Positions 24,701-35,600 of a DNA stretch of 64,000 nt are shown piece by piece (within the stretch, counting starts at the first letter, position 1; each line of letters opens with the position of its first letter). This stretch comes from Zhengitettix transpicula. Its lineage: Eukaryota > Arthropoda > Insecta > Orthoptera > Tetrigidae. The stretch covers positions 19,991,001 to 20,055,000 of the forward strand of contig CM073593.1 of NCBI GenBank assembly GCA_037074705.1, read 5' to 3'. Below the pieces are notes generated by a model, which was not told where the DNA came from, made no database searches, and worked only from the letters and a program-made list of their open reading frames with translations. The position numbers and the translations under genes were made by a program.

Positions 24701-26495
24701 ATGATGTCATGTGTTTCAAATTTTAACCCCTTTCACCTTGAAAGGGGATCACACTTAGGTGTTGGGGAGGACGATTGTGGAAATATTCAAACATACTAAA
24801 ACAGCCAATATTTTAGTCGCTACTTTTAGGGGTCAAAGAGATTTATAGTGTTTCTACTGATGCTATCCGAGTATAATTTCAACCCGTACAGCATTGGAAA
24901 CAAGCACCCTTAGGTATGGATGGGCATTACAAATAAATAACGCGAATAAAACCGAGATTACAGTCAATTCCAGGGTTCTGGATGTTGCTGAGGAGGTGGA
25001 TGGGGTGGAATTTTTCAAACGTGTTAAATTATCGATATAAGCGCGGAATAAATAATTGTCAGGATGTTGATAATATATCTACTGATGTTTGTAAAATTTC
25101 AACCCTTTTTGACATGAGAGGGTAGCACACTTACGGTTGGGAGTGGATACATTAAAACATCCTGAAACAGCCAATATTGTAGGCGTCAAAGAGATTGACA
25201 ATCTTTCTACTGATGTGATCTGAGCATAATTTGAACCCTCTACAGAATGGGAAAGGAGCACACTTAAGGATGGATGTCACTGAGTTTATTTATGACAATC
25301 TGGGTAAAGCGTGAGGATTGACTGCGGTGGAATGTGGTGGGTGGAGGTAGAAATTGTAAAACATGTTATTAGGCCATTTATTGTGTCAAATAAATATTTT
25401 TTGGGATCACTGAGATTATTAACATTTCTCTATATGGTCTCCATGTATAATTTCAACCCCTTTTGGGATTTGGGGGGGGAGCTGCCGTTAAGGGTGGGGG
25501 TGGAGTGGCATTACATAAAAATAACACAAAAACAATTGAGATTGGAGTCAAATCCAGGATTATGGGTGATGCTGAGTTTAATTATGACATTCAGCTTGCA
25601 GTTTAACTCCCATAGGGGGGGGGGGGGCTTAATAGAGGTAGAAATTTTCAAACGTTAATTGGCCGACATTTGCGTCCAATAAATATTTATGGTGTCATTT
25701 AAATTCATAATATTTCAGTAGATATTCTCTGTGAATAATTTCAATCACTATTGCTATGGAATGGATAACGTGCAGTGGTGGGGGGGCTGAACATGAGTAG
25801 AAATTTTCAAATGATGTAACCAGCTGATTTTTGTGTGGATTTTTTTAACCCACTGTAGCGGGGGTGGAAATTTTCAAACATGTTAAAACAGCGATGAAAC
25901 TATTTCAGGGTCAGTGTGTTCAACCCCCTTTGGAATGGGAGGTGAACACATTTAGGAATAGGGTTACATAAAAATAATGCTAAAGCTACCAACATCTCGG
26001 GCAACGCTTGGCAACCAGCTAGTAGTAAATAAACTACAAGAGTTGTGACAATATGACTGTAAAACTTTATTCTGATGATTTAAACGTTCCTTTTTTCTTT
26101 TGTATTTTTTTATTAAACCAAACTTTTTCCCATATTGTATGTATCAGTCGTGATAGTTGTATAAAATTTCTCAATATTTTTGGCAAGTCATTCCTAGGTA
26201 TTAGAAAGAAATTTATTAGTTTTTATTTTACGAATAATTATATCAATTTTGCACTTTTAAACATCACTGAAACATTTTTTATCTGTATTTTAAAATATTG
26301 TAAGAAATTGTATTATTGTCATTTAACCATATTTTTAGTTGAATATTATTTTGTTACAGAATTGCCATCTGCTTTGTGAGTGCTGTATATTGCCTCTTGA
26401 TGGCTGCAGGACTAATTATGCTCCTATTACACCATGTCTATTTTGCACTTACTATGTGTTTAACACATCGTTACAACAAAAGTATTGAACAATAA
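18584..26495 (+). CDS. ZDHHC23: Palmitoyltransferase ZDHHC23-like, with IHHC in place of DHHC
   Basis: Members of this family are polytopic membrane enzymes that S-acylate cysteines of target proteins. Exons 18584-18696, 19180-19728, 19887-20063 and 26360-26495 join at GT-AG sites with all junctions in phase 2, giving 324 residues. Exon 1 has the ZDHHC23-type cysteine-rich start (DPLCCCEY...FCCNCDELDQC). Exon 2 has LLTCRK, then DRLRVPWPRGGA and hydrophobic segments. The cysteine-rich domain CAVCRKRVPPRSHHCYNCQTC ends in KIHHCVW at residues 215-221. The Asp of the DHHC signature is Ile 216 (codon 19712-19714). Exons 3 and 4 supply the last two membrane segments. The stop (26493-26495) overlaps an AATAAA (26491-26496), and the tail after TM6 is only about a dozen residues, shorter than in vertebrates. 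Further 3' exons are possible if AAAAGTATTG (26477-26486) is a donor, but I see no continuation. The last intron is 6.3 kb of repeats. Confidence 0.85.
20064..21400. other. First part of the large ZDHHC23 intron
   Basis: AT-rich intronic DNA without recognisable coding or repeat structure, apart from low-complexity runs. Confidence 0.4.
21400..21690 (+). mobile_element. Non-LTR retrotransposon 3' tail relic
   Basis: The frame at 21401-21601 reads NWVGLVLKWD...MESLIQGKRSRGRRKHKEIDDIK. It is followed in another frame by WQKTGAY, the standard C-terminal tail of insect non-LTR reverse transcriptases (WiGH.lR, imEGki.GkRsRGRrr, iddik, A.DR..WR). It lies in the ZDHHC23 intron. Confidence 0.6.
21719..21775. 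repeat. (TA)n microsatellite
   Basis: About 28 TA units. It directly precedes a Penelope-terminal-like fragment (21808-21907), repeating the arrangement at 27.7 and 55.8 kb. Confidence 0.95.
21808..21907 (+). repeat. Penelope-like terminal repeat fragment
   Basis: This segment runs from AATTGAAATATTGGTATGGAA through GAGAGATAGGTTGTGGCTTACCTGA to GTTGTTCTTCAAT. It is nearly identical to 55855-55953 (next to the GIY-YIG element) and to one arm of the hairpin at 27733-27897. It breaks off just where the 56-kb copy enters its hammerhead-like core, and is joined there to the duplicated exon segment. Confidence 0.75.
21908..22606 (-). pseudogene. Recent 0.7-kb copy of an exon and intron piece of the SFI1/CCDC191-like gene
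   Basis: These 699 bases are almost identical to 32536-33235, with a handful of substitutions (for example in GCCAATTGTGAAC versus GCCAACTGTGAAC) and one length change in a poly-T run (10 versus 11 T). The source segment contains most of exon 6 of the minus-strand gene at 29.7-40.6 kb plus a piece of retroelement. The copy starts nine bases inside the exon and so lacks the splice donor. The poly-T change shifts the frame after FQKK. It is therefore a non-functional duplicate lying in the ZDHHC23 intron. Confidence 0.85.
22607..23560. other. Intron sequence of ZDHHC23, unassigned
   Basis: No coding region is recognised. About 22690-22900 has a less AT-rich, repeat-like composition, but I could not place it in a family. 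Confidence 0.35.
23570..26010. repeat. Degenerate tandem array in the ZDHHC23 intron
   Basis: A phrase like GTATAATTTCAACCCCTT recurs at about 23789, 24058, 24340, 24560, 24717, 24873, 25093, 25227, 25447, 25735 and 25918. Between copies come matching phrases such as GGGGTGGAAATTTTCAAACATG, then a GATATTTGTGTGGAATAAAT piece and a TATTTCTACTGATG piece. Spacing between the anchors is uneven (roughly 130-290 bases), so the monomers have diverged and partly deleted. The array is unusually G-rich on the + strand and contains a run of about ten or more G near 25616. No open frame is maintained across units. Confidence 0.75.
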
Positions 26496-26499
26496 AAAG

Positions 26500-26790
26500 C
26501 TCATAGTTGGGATCAATGTTTATAAATCAAATAAGGTCAAATTAATTAACTCATTTGGGTAGGAAAGAGGGACAGAGAGCTGCTGAATTTCTTTTTAATC
26601 AACAGTTGGTGTAGGTTGGATAAGAAAAAAATGCTAAATTTGAAAGGGCATGAGCCCCCTTATTCAGGACAGGTTTGAATGTCGTGCAGGCACAATGTTC
26701 AGACCTACTGTCATTAAAAAGGGAGTTTAAGCCTTCGAAAATGTTGTCATATTATTTGTACTTAGCCATCCAAATGAGTATATATGTATA
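26500..26790. repeat. Foldback repeat with decayed hammerhead-like phrase
   Basis: The left end GGTCAAATTAATTAACTCATTTGGGTAGGAAAGAGGGACAGAG and the right end TAGCCATCCAAATGAGT are partly inverted copies. The centre contains CTACTGTCATTAAAAAGGGA followed by GTTTAAGCCTTCGAAAATG. It resembles the foldback at 59730-60010. Confidence 0.55.
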
Positions 26791-26794
26791 CAAT

Positions 26795-27056
26795 GTTAGG
26801 AACCAATTTGGTGATGAAGTCATGTTGGATCTTAGACAGTGAGGAAGGATAGAAATAAATAGGAGGAATATGCTGTGTGAATGCATATACTCAGGCATAG
26901 AATCACACACAAAGAAAAGAACTGAAAATACTGAAAATATTTGACCTAGGTGAGACTTGAAACTGTGTAATCTGCTCAGTACACTGACGCCTAAACCATC
27001 TCAGACACCAGGTCAAGTTTCTGACCAGGCAAATATAGACTGTCTTATTATGGATA
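26795..27056 (-). mobile_element. tRNA-derived SINE, family A
   Basis: A diverged copy of the SINE at 13029-13329. It shares GAGGAAGGATAGAAATAAATAGGAGG, a decayed B-box region (AGACTTGAAACTGTG) and the end GACCAGGCAAATATAGACTGTCTTATT. Confidence 0.65.
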
Positions 27057-27092
27057 AATGTTTATTTATGTAATATATATATTTTTATGGTT

Positions 27093-27100
<8 letters not shown>

Positions 27101-27145
<45 letters not shown>

Positions 27146-27688
27146 TTATAAGTAAAATGTGACAAAGTCAAATTAATTACACATTTGAATGAGAAAGAAA
27201 AGAGAGTGTAGCTGACTTACCTGTAATTAACCATTGGTCAAGTCAGTCTGTTCAGAAAGAGCAACACATCTTAGTCTACACAAAGTCCTAGAGTAAACAT
27301 CCTCTAATAATATAATAATTATTGTAATAGTTATTGTATTATTATTATTGTGATTATTATAAGGATTTTTTTAATACTTTCCCAAATTTGAATCACTTAT
27401 TTACTTAATTTTATTTTACATTTTGCCTTCCACTCAGTATGTGCATATTTATTTTGCCATTGTTGTGACCTTTCCTTGATGCAAAGTAGTGGGTGTCGAT
27501 TGTGTATTGCTGTCCAACAGCTGGTTCACAACTTAGAATTAATCAATTTCCCAGTTTGCACACAGTTCAGAACTACTATCCTGATGAAGGGTCCTCAGAT
27601 CCTTAAAAAGTTGTTTATTATTTTTGCACAGCCAAACTGTTGATTTCAAGTAAGTCTATTTCCTGTGTGCTTTTGTACACACACACAC

Positions 27689-27733
<45 letters not shown>
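27101..27733. repeat. Foldback remnant between two (TA)n tracts with hammerhead-like core
   Basis: TA tracts occupy 27101-27142 and 27691-27733. Between them lie the typical left arm (GTGACAAAGTCAAATTAATTACACATTT...GACTTACCTG) and the right tail (AGCCAAACTGTTGATTTCAAGTAAGTC). At 27581-27610 the + strand has CTGATGA, then a stem that can pair GGGUC with GAUCC around CUCA, flanked by A and U, then UAAAA where a hammerhead would have GAAA. Confidence 0.55.
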
Positions 27734-27736
<3 letters not shown>

Positions 27737-27897
27737 GCAATATTGGTATGGAAAGGACAGAGAGATAGGTTGTGGCTTACCTGAAAGTGAAGTGCGGTGC
27801 CGCCATGAGGAACTGAAGATTGTTCTTCAAATTTTCACTTCACTTTCAGTTAAGCCACAACCTATCTCTCTGTCCTTTCCATACCAATATTGCAATT
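27733..27897. repeat. Hairpin made of inverted Penelope-terminal repeats
   Basis: The left arm 27733-27794 (starting AATTGCAATATTGGTATGGA) and the right arm 27836-27897 are inverted repeats of 62 bases with one mismatch seen. A 41-base loop contains GGTGCCGCCATGAGGAACTG. Long (TA)n tracts flank both sides. The arms match the terminal region of the Penelope-like element at 55.85 kb. Confidence 0.85.
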
Positions 27898-27926
27898 ATT
27901 TTTGACAATGTCACATCCTTACTATT

Positions 27927-27929
<3 letters not shown>

Positions 27930-27989
<60 letters not shown>
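27930..27989. repeat. (TA)n microsatellite
   Basis: About 30 TA units separating the Penelope-terminal hairpin from the SINE palindrome. Further TA tracts lie at about 28452-28514 and 28724-28770. Confidence 0.95.
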
Positions 27990-27991
<2 letters not shown>

Positions 27992-28415
27992 GAACTTGGA
28001 TAGTGAGGAAGGATAGAAATAAATAGGAGAAATAGGAGGATTGCGCTTTATTTGAATTCATATGCTCGGGCGAAGAATTACGCACATAGAAAAGCATATG
28101 TTCAAAGCAGAGAGAAGGATGGAAGAAGAAGGAAAGACTGAAAATATTTGACCCAGGCGGGACTTGAACCCACGTATTCTGCTTAGTACACAGACGCCTT
28201 AACCATCTGCTGTGTACTAAGCAGAATACGTGGGTTCAAGTCCCGCCTGGGTCAAATATTTTCAGTCTTTCCTTCTTCTTCCATCCTTCTCTCTGCTTTG
28301 AACATATGCTTTTCTATGTGCGTAATTCTTCGCCCGAGCATATGAATTCAAATAAAGCGCAATCCTCCTATTTCTCCTATTTATTTCTATCCTTCCTCAC
28401 TATCCAAGTTCGAAT
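27988..28415. repeat. Palindrome of two inverted family-A SINE copies, 206-bp arms
   Basis: The left arm 27988-28193 and the right arm 28210-28415 are reverse complements, with no mismatch seen over 206 bases, separated by a 16-base spacer. Each arm is a piece of the tRNA-derived SINE, with a B box reading GGGTTCAAGTC on the minus strand in the left arm and on the plus strand in the right arm. The RNA or single strand could form a 206-bp hairpin. Confidence 0.93.
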
Positions 28416-28447
28416 GTGAATTAATTCCTTAAATGGATTCTCCTAAT

Positions 28448-28514
<67 letters not shown>

Positions 28515-28521
<7 letters not shown>

Positions 28522-28720
28522 TAGGAGGAATACACTTTATATGAATGCACATGCTCAGCAGTATAATCATGCACAAAGAAAAGCATATGTTCATAGCTCT
28601 GTGTACTGAGTAGATTACGCAGGTTCAAGTCGTGCCTAGGTACAATATTTTCAGTCTTTCCTTCTCCATGATTTGAAAATATGCTTTTCTTTGTGCATGA
28701 TCTATGCCCGAGAATATGCA
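28515..28720. repeat. Second, diverged SINE foldback
   Basis: The left part (AGAAATAAATAGGAGGAATAC...CATGCACAAAGAAAAGCATATG) and the right part (CATATGCTTTTCTTTGTGCATGAT-like) are inverted relatives of the family-A SINE. GCAGGTTCAAGTCGTGCC marks the tRNA-like B box on the + strand. TA tracts lie on both sides. Confidence 0.65.
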
Positions 28721-28770
<50 letters not shown>

Positions 28771-28773
<3 letters not shown>

Positions 28774-29685
28774 CTGATTTGGTGACAATGCTTTCTTGTA
28801 AACCCCTTTGAAGTAGTAAATTTCATTTCTATTAAATTAGGCTGTGAACACATTTAAACCTTGTTCTAAAATGTTAAATATCATAACAAAGTCTGATGAA
28901 AATTGTGCTCCAATTGTACTGTTAAGTAATAAAGAAATTGGTGAAAACTATAATTTTAGTTCACAAATTCATTCTCTTTCTCTAGCCACAAAACCTTCAA
29001 ACATCATCTTTAACTGTGAAAGCTGAATACTTTCAAAACATAAAAATGTGAATTTGAAATCTATGTTTCTTATAAGAGGTACAAAAACTAATAATAATTG
29101 ATTACCACAGATAACTGTTGTCAAAGCATTGGACACCTTTGTTGGGAACAAATTATTTAATTTCAACTATAATAAACACATTCACTTCTCTTTTTTTAAA
29201 AAATGACACTTTTCTGTAGTGTTGTGAATTCAGTAGTTTACTGCCTTTAACTATTATTGATGATGAAAATATTCAAAGATAAATTATGATAAATACATTT
29301 CTCTTCAACGGTCTTTGAAACCAATATTAAAATATGTTAAAGCAGTTTCAGAACCTTCATTTGGCTTTATTGGAGCAAGCATCGTCTGCTAAGGACCAGT
29401 TTTAATTTTCTTTGCTCAATGACATTATGAACATGTTTAGAACTAAATATTACATATAAATCAATATACTGTTCAACAATCTTTTCGTTTGCACATAATT
29501 TGTGCTGTTTGTAATTGTTTCCAGGTAAAGTAATAGAGAGTTGCATGGCTAAGAAGTAGTAATGTGATCATAAACATAGTATTAAAATAGATAATGCTGA
29601 ATTCTGAGACTAGAGTACGATGTTTCAACTCAGAAAAATATTTTTGAATGGAATGGGATATATGTATTTCCAATATTGACTTTTT
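28771..29685. other. Intergenic DNA between ZDHHC23 and the minus-strand coiled-coil gene
   Basis: AT-rich. A 60-codon frame at 28844-29026 has no recognisable family, and nothing else is supported. Confidence 0.35.
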
Positions 29686-32600
29686 TTACAATCTCGAACA
29701 AAATTTATTTGGTATGAAATCTGGTAGTATCTCCTGTACTCTCATCCGCCATATATTTCTTCTAGCTTCCAATTCTCTATCTTGATGAAAAAATTTCCAG
29801 CAGGAAAAATATTTCCTTATCAATGCTCTGCAACAAAGTAATAAAATAATTTAATATACCACTAATAAGTGTCATACTAATTTTATTTCTGTTCATCATT
29901 AATAATAGAATATTAATTCATGAAAAGTAAATCAGAGAATTAATAGCTGTACATCTTACTCCAAGTTTTATAGTTATTAGTATTAGCAACATTATATACA
30001 TAGAATTGTTTAAATATCATGGTAATAATTCAGATAACTAAACCCAGTCAACATATAGCATAGTGTAATTAAATATAATTAATATTGCCAAAATCCTAAT
30101 TAGGATGCACATTTCGACTGAAACATGTAGATAATTAAATAGGCCTTTTTCACTCATTTAAACTATAAAGACATAAAGAATTATTATTTATCATAATGTG
30201 CTCACAATATTTCAGGAGTCTTATGTTTTATACATTTTTTATTCAAAGCTCTATATCTATATAGCTGCATTTAAATAATGAGTATGTAATGTGCATTATT
30301 GGGTAATCTATAAATGCTATTATATGGTATTCTTATCCTAGAAATTAATTAATCACCCTGGGTTTTTGTTCGTAACTTGGATAATTTTTACAGTATTTTT
30401 TTTATGAAATATTAATATTATTAAAAACAATTTACAAAAATTATTTTCTGTTGCTGAAACTCAAGAGGGGTGGTGTAAAAGCTCTAATTATATGTCTATT
30501 ATAGATAATTATATATTCATTAAATATAAAGAGAATATCCTAATTCCATGTTATGATTTGGTCATACTTTAATACTGAATTTAAATCCATATTTTTTTAT
30601 CACTATTTTGAGAATTTATTTAACTGTAATGAACAGATATTAGTTTTAATTAAGATATTATACGATTATATGAGCTACCATTATGTTAAGTTTGTTTCCA
30701 CTGTGTAACAATGTGGCTACATTCAGTTATATATTATGACATAATTCTTTGAATGTTGTTTGTGTGTGTGTATATATATAGTATATCAGTTTGTTCTAGT
30801 TAGGGTTTTGAAGCTGAAATAAATATTCATAATTCCATTAATTATTACATATTTTAGTAATTATATGAATTGTTACTCAATTTAGGTAAATGTATACTCT
30901 GTAATGGAATACGTTTTGTCAAAATATTATTACAAAACAGTTTTTCCAACCTGTTATAATGGAGTACTGATATTTTCAGTTTCCTTTCCATCTTATAAAT
31001 TTTTATGTGGTGGTATTTCATCCAGCATGTAAAAGCTTGATGTTGTATTAGGAAATAATCATAGAAATCTATTGCCACTTGATTGTTCTGAATTCCTTCA
31101 TATCTAACCTGAAACAAAATTATTGTTACATGATGATCATAAATTAACTTGACATCTTCATAGCTTTATATGAGCAGACATCATCTTTGATCCTTTTAGA
31201 CAAAACTAGTTTTGATTACCTTTTTAAAATAATTTATGCTGACCTCATGTGGTGTAGGGGTCAGTATGACTCCCTCACATCACAAAGGTCCCAGGTTCGA
31301 ATTCCGGCAAGGGCAGGGATGTTGTGTGCATTTGAGAAATTTGTCAAATCAGTCCCCCAACAAGGAAAAATGAGCTTCCATACTGAGTCACTAATACTAG
31401 ATGTGAGTGTAAATAAATCAATATAAATAATAATTTATTGTGTAGATTAAAGATAATAAGAATAATGTTTTGAAATCCAACTGCTCAGACAATAAATCTG
31501 TAATTGTACAATATACATTAATTGCATTTCTTCTTCTATTGGAAATTTGAGACAAAGAAATTGTATAAATATACCTAATTTTATTTTAAATAAATCTATT
31601 TTCCTCTGAGTACATAATGGGCTATGCAACATATGATGCACTGACCCAAGAACAATTATAATAGGATAATCAAACATGTCTTGGATATTGTAAATCTGAC
31701 GTGATAAGCAGAATCATTAATGTGTGGATAATATATTTTTGAGACCTCGTATAGCTGATTTCCACACTGTCAACTTTATTTATTCTGAATTTGACAAGGG
31801 ATTTAGCTGGTTTGCTGCTTATCTCCATTATATTTCTTTGATTTATTGGTCAAATGTTTAGAGATCAGTGAATGAAAAATTTATTGTCTAGTAGTCAGAC
31901 TTCATTATATAAATTACCTTGGAGATAATTCATAGTTACAAGACTGACTGTCCAACTTGGATGGTGGAGGTTTGGAGGGCATCTGAAGACAAACCTTGGG
32001 TAAGATGTATTTTAATTCTGGATTTGATTGCAGTCCAGTATATGCAAGGCAGGGAATGTAGTTGAGTTTATTTTTTACGGGTATTTAGGGTGGGCTTCAT
32101 TTTGTATTTAGCTCGAGTGAGTTTGTATAGTTGAGCTGTATGTGGTATGGAATGTTTGTTTTTTAAGTTGGTCTGCAGAATATCTTCAATTTATAAAAGC
32201 ATTGAGGATTCATTAGAGTTGTAATTGTTACTTATGTTAATCTTGTATTGTTAATTAAATACTCTGTAAATATTATTTTATTTTTAGTCAACAGCCATTG
32301 TCATTAGCGACTTTGTACACTTATTGCATTTCACTAGTCGGGAATCTGATTTTGTGGGGGTTCTTGGTATGGGAACATACACACAACATCCATGCCCGCA
32401 CAAGGGCCTCTGTGATGAGAGGCACTGACACTGACCATTACACCACAGGAGGTCTGCATTATATTATTGTATATTCTTAAAATGATACTATGCAAACAAA
32501 ATGAATGCAAAACATTTCAAACTAACCTTTGAAAATGCAGTATACCCTCTTTTTAGCAGGCATTGATTCATGTAATCCTGTGCTACTTTGAAGGGAGTCA

Positions 32601-35600
32601 ATGTACTGTGTGTCCATGTTTTGAAGTAGAAATGAAGAAGTTTTTTTTTTTGAAAACTTTCACATTTATCATAATTTAGTTTCCTCATACTTGCCAGAGT
32701 GTTCAATGGTCTTAACAAATACTTCTTATAGAGCATATTTTTATGGTAATTATTAGCTTTCTCTGACATAAATTGTAAATGTGATCTCTCCTCTTCCAGC
32801 CTGTAACAAAGTTCATTCATTTTCAAAGATAATGTAATGAATAAATATTTTCCCCAAATAGTATTGAAGTACTTAACAGGAAATTCACATTTAAGTGGGA
32901 GGTGTTGGCAATGAGTTTGATTATTTCCGGCAGCCAACTGTGAACTTTGCAAAAAAGTTGTTTTTACAGATACATTGATCTGAGAGAATGTTCAGTTTGC
33001 ACATCTTAGTGAAGGATAATTTATGGCTCCTGTTTTACGTCAGGACGACTAAGCAAGAGATACATATACTCTGCATCCAATTCAGTTGTTAGTCGGCCAA
33101 TATGAAGAGATACTTAATTATAGATTCAGTAGGAAGCATATTTAGAAAGACCAACAAGAATGAAAAAGTGAGAGGTTGAAGACCAGAAATAGAGTTTAGG
33201 AACATATGTAGAAGAAAGAACCTAAACAAGAAAATGGCTAGAAAGGAAAACCACACTTACATGCATACCAAAGAGATTAAATAATCCAATATGTTTATGA
33301 TGGAAAGTTAATTCAAGATAAAGGACAGATAGAATGAATATTTCAAGTAGTTTCTGAATGTAATAGGAACAGAATGGAAAGCTGACTATGGAAAGAAATG
33401 AGAAGTTGAGCCACCATCCACATATGAAGTGAAGCAAGCTCTACCAAAACTTAAGAATAACAAAGCACCAAGTCTTGACAGAATCCCAGCCAAGGTTTGG
33501 AAAGTACAGGGGAACCACACTACAGGACATATATGACACAAATGTGAGTGTATGAAATACCGAAGTAATGCCTGAAGATTGGCATGCCCAGAAAGTAGAT
33601 AATATGGTATGTAGTAATTATAGAGGGATTACACTGTTGTGTGCAGGGTATAAGCTGTTTGCTTCTATATTGAAGAAGAGACTGGAACCCCTGACAGAGC
33701 ATTTTCTGGCAGGCTTCATATAAATCAGATATTTACTGTAAAACAGGTGTTGGTAATAGATTATAGGTATAGTTTAACTGTTTATTGACTTCCAACAAGC
33801 CTATGCTTGATACGGATAAGCTAGCACAGAGAATTAATATACCAGAAAATTTGTATGGGTTGTGAAGTTGACCATGATGAATACAATGATGGGAGTGAAA
33901 AAAGCAGAAGAAGGCAGTTTCTTTGAGATGAAACAGGGGTTGAAACAAGAAGGTAGGCTGGCTTCATTACTGCTTAACATGGAATTAGAATCAGTGATCA
34001 GGAAACTAAGGGCGGAATTCTAGAGGGCTGTTTCCTGAAGCCAGGGGAGGGCATACGAGGATATGTGCTTTGTAAAACATTAGCCCCTTAAGTCTGACTG
34101 CAATGTACATTGGACTGAACAAGCCAGCTAGGCTTTTGGGACCCAAAGGTACCAAGTTTCCCAAAGTACAGCCTTGGTCGGCTGCGCACATTACTGCAGT
34201 AGCGATACGTGCCTAGGGTCATCCCACAGGTTAGAGTTGCACTTGTCTGAAGGCCTTTGAAACTTGTTGGCTCATTCCAGTATCCCAGAATGTCTCTAAA
34301 GTTAGGGCTATCTCCCTCAGATAACAATAGTCTACTATTATCAGGAGAATCAAGGCCAGGCAGATTTGTCATCAAATGCTAATAGATGGAGACATATCTC
34401 TATCCCACAACACCTTAGCTGCAAAGGATGCTGTTGATGCTGAGGTCACCAATACCTTCCACAACCTTGATGGCTGGATGACCACCTAGAGTCATTCTCC
34501 ACCATCTGGGAGGGTAGGATGGCAGCTTCTCAAAAAGCTCACCCTTCCTTCTACAAATTACCCGCATACTGCAACCATAGGGAAACCTCTGCCTTTAGAC
34601 TACTATTGTTAGTGGGACTTGTCCAACAACTGAGACTCGTCACAGTTCAAGGATGCTATACCACATCTAAAATACAGAAATACATAGGATTAGAAGCAAT
34701 GAAATCAGTTGTAGGAGAAACGCTGTGTGGTCTGCCCTAGGGCTGGTCTTGGATAATACCTCCCATGAGCAGCTCATAGAGGTGACACCTCAAGCGACTG
34801 TTAACCCACATCTCCCTTTGTGCCAAACCATTGGGGAGTCCTTCATCTCTAGAGTACTATTGTTAAAGGGACTCCTCTGTCTACTGAGAATAGTAACAGT
34901 TCGATGCTGTTCTCACATACATGACTACTGGAAGAAATTAGACTTGCCTACATACGTGGAATTAAAAGTACTACAACCCATTTTATGGGTAGGCACCATG
35001 TCCTGGGGAGCAGCATCCCACACAATAACTCAGACGTCTGTTAACCTTATGTGGACGACATTAATGTAATGGGATGAACAACAAGAACAGTTAAACAAGT
35101 ATATGAAGAGTTAAGTATGGCAGGCAAGGCCTTAAAGTCAATGAACACATGATGAATGTAATGGTGCAGGCTTGGAGATTGAGATACACGGACGAACATC
35201 TGATTGCAGGAGAAACAAAAGTGGAGACAATAATGGAGTTCAAATACCTTGGTATACATTTAACCAACAAAAATGAGGAAATGATAGAAGTACAGGCAAT
35301 AATACAGGGTGCCAATATATTCTATTTTGCAACATTGTCTCTTATCCAAAATAGACATGTGAAGATATTCTCTATATAAAACTCTCATACTCAGTATCCT
35401 GGTGTATAGAAGTGAGGGGCATGAACCCTGTCATAGAAAGCCATGGAAAAGATTGACTCCTTTGAAAGGAGATACCTGATGGATCTGTATGTGTACAAGG
35501 AGAACAGAGAATTAGATATAATCACTAATTATACTCATTATATTTAGATGTTCCTGTCACACACTGTTTGGATTAAGAGACTTAAATGGATGGATCATCT

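Noticed and set aside
26053..26379. 108-codon hydrophobic + strand frame just before ZDHHC23 exon 4
   Set aside because: AT-rich Phe/Ile/Leu-biased frame without homology. The true exon starts at the acceptor at 26360 in another frame.
27820..28097. Frames with long Tyr-Ile runs (IYIYIYIY) on both strands, also at 28443-28721
   Set aside because: They are (TA)n microsatellites read as codons, not proteins.
28844..29026. 60-codon + strand frame following an AG
   Set aside because: No homology and no second exon in phase. Kept only as a note in the intergenic entry.
31247..31315. Possible tRNA gene
   Set aside because: A and B boxes are present, but no acceptor stem or anticodon arm can be formed, and a SINE body follows. 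The same holds for 13.2, 28.2 and 50.0 kb.
34519..35069. Two overlapping + strand frames (73 and 114 codons)
   Set aside because: They lie in the unidentified insertion, show no motif, and the second ends on the borrowed YVDD region of a reverse transcriptase in another frame.
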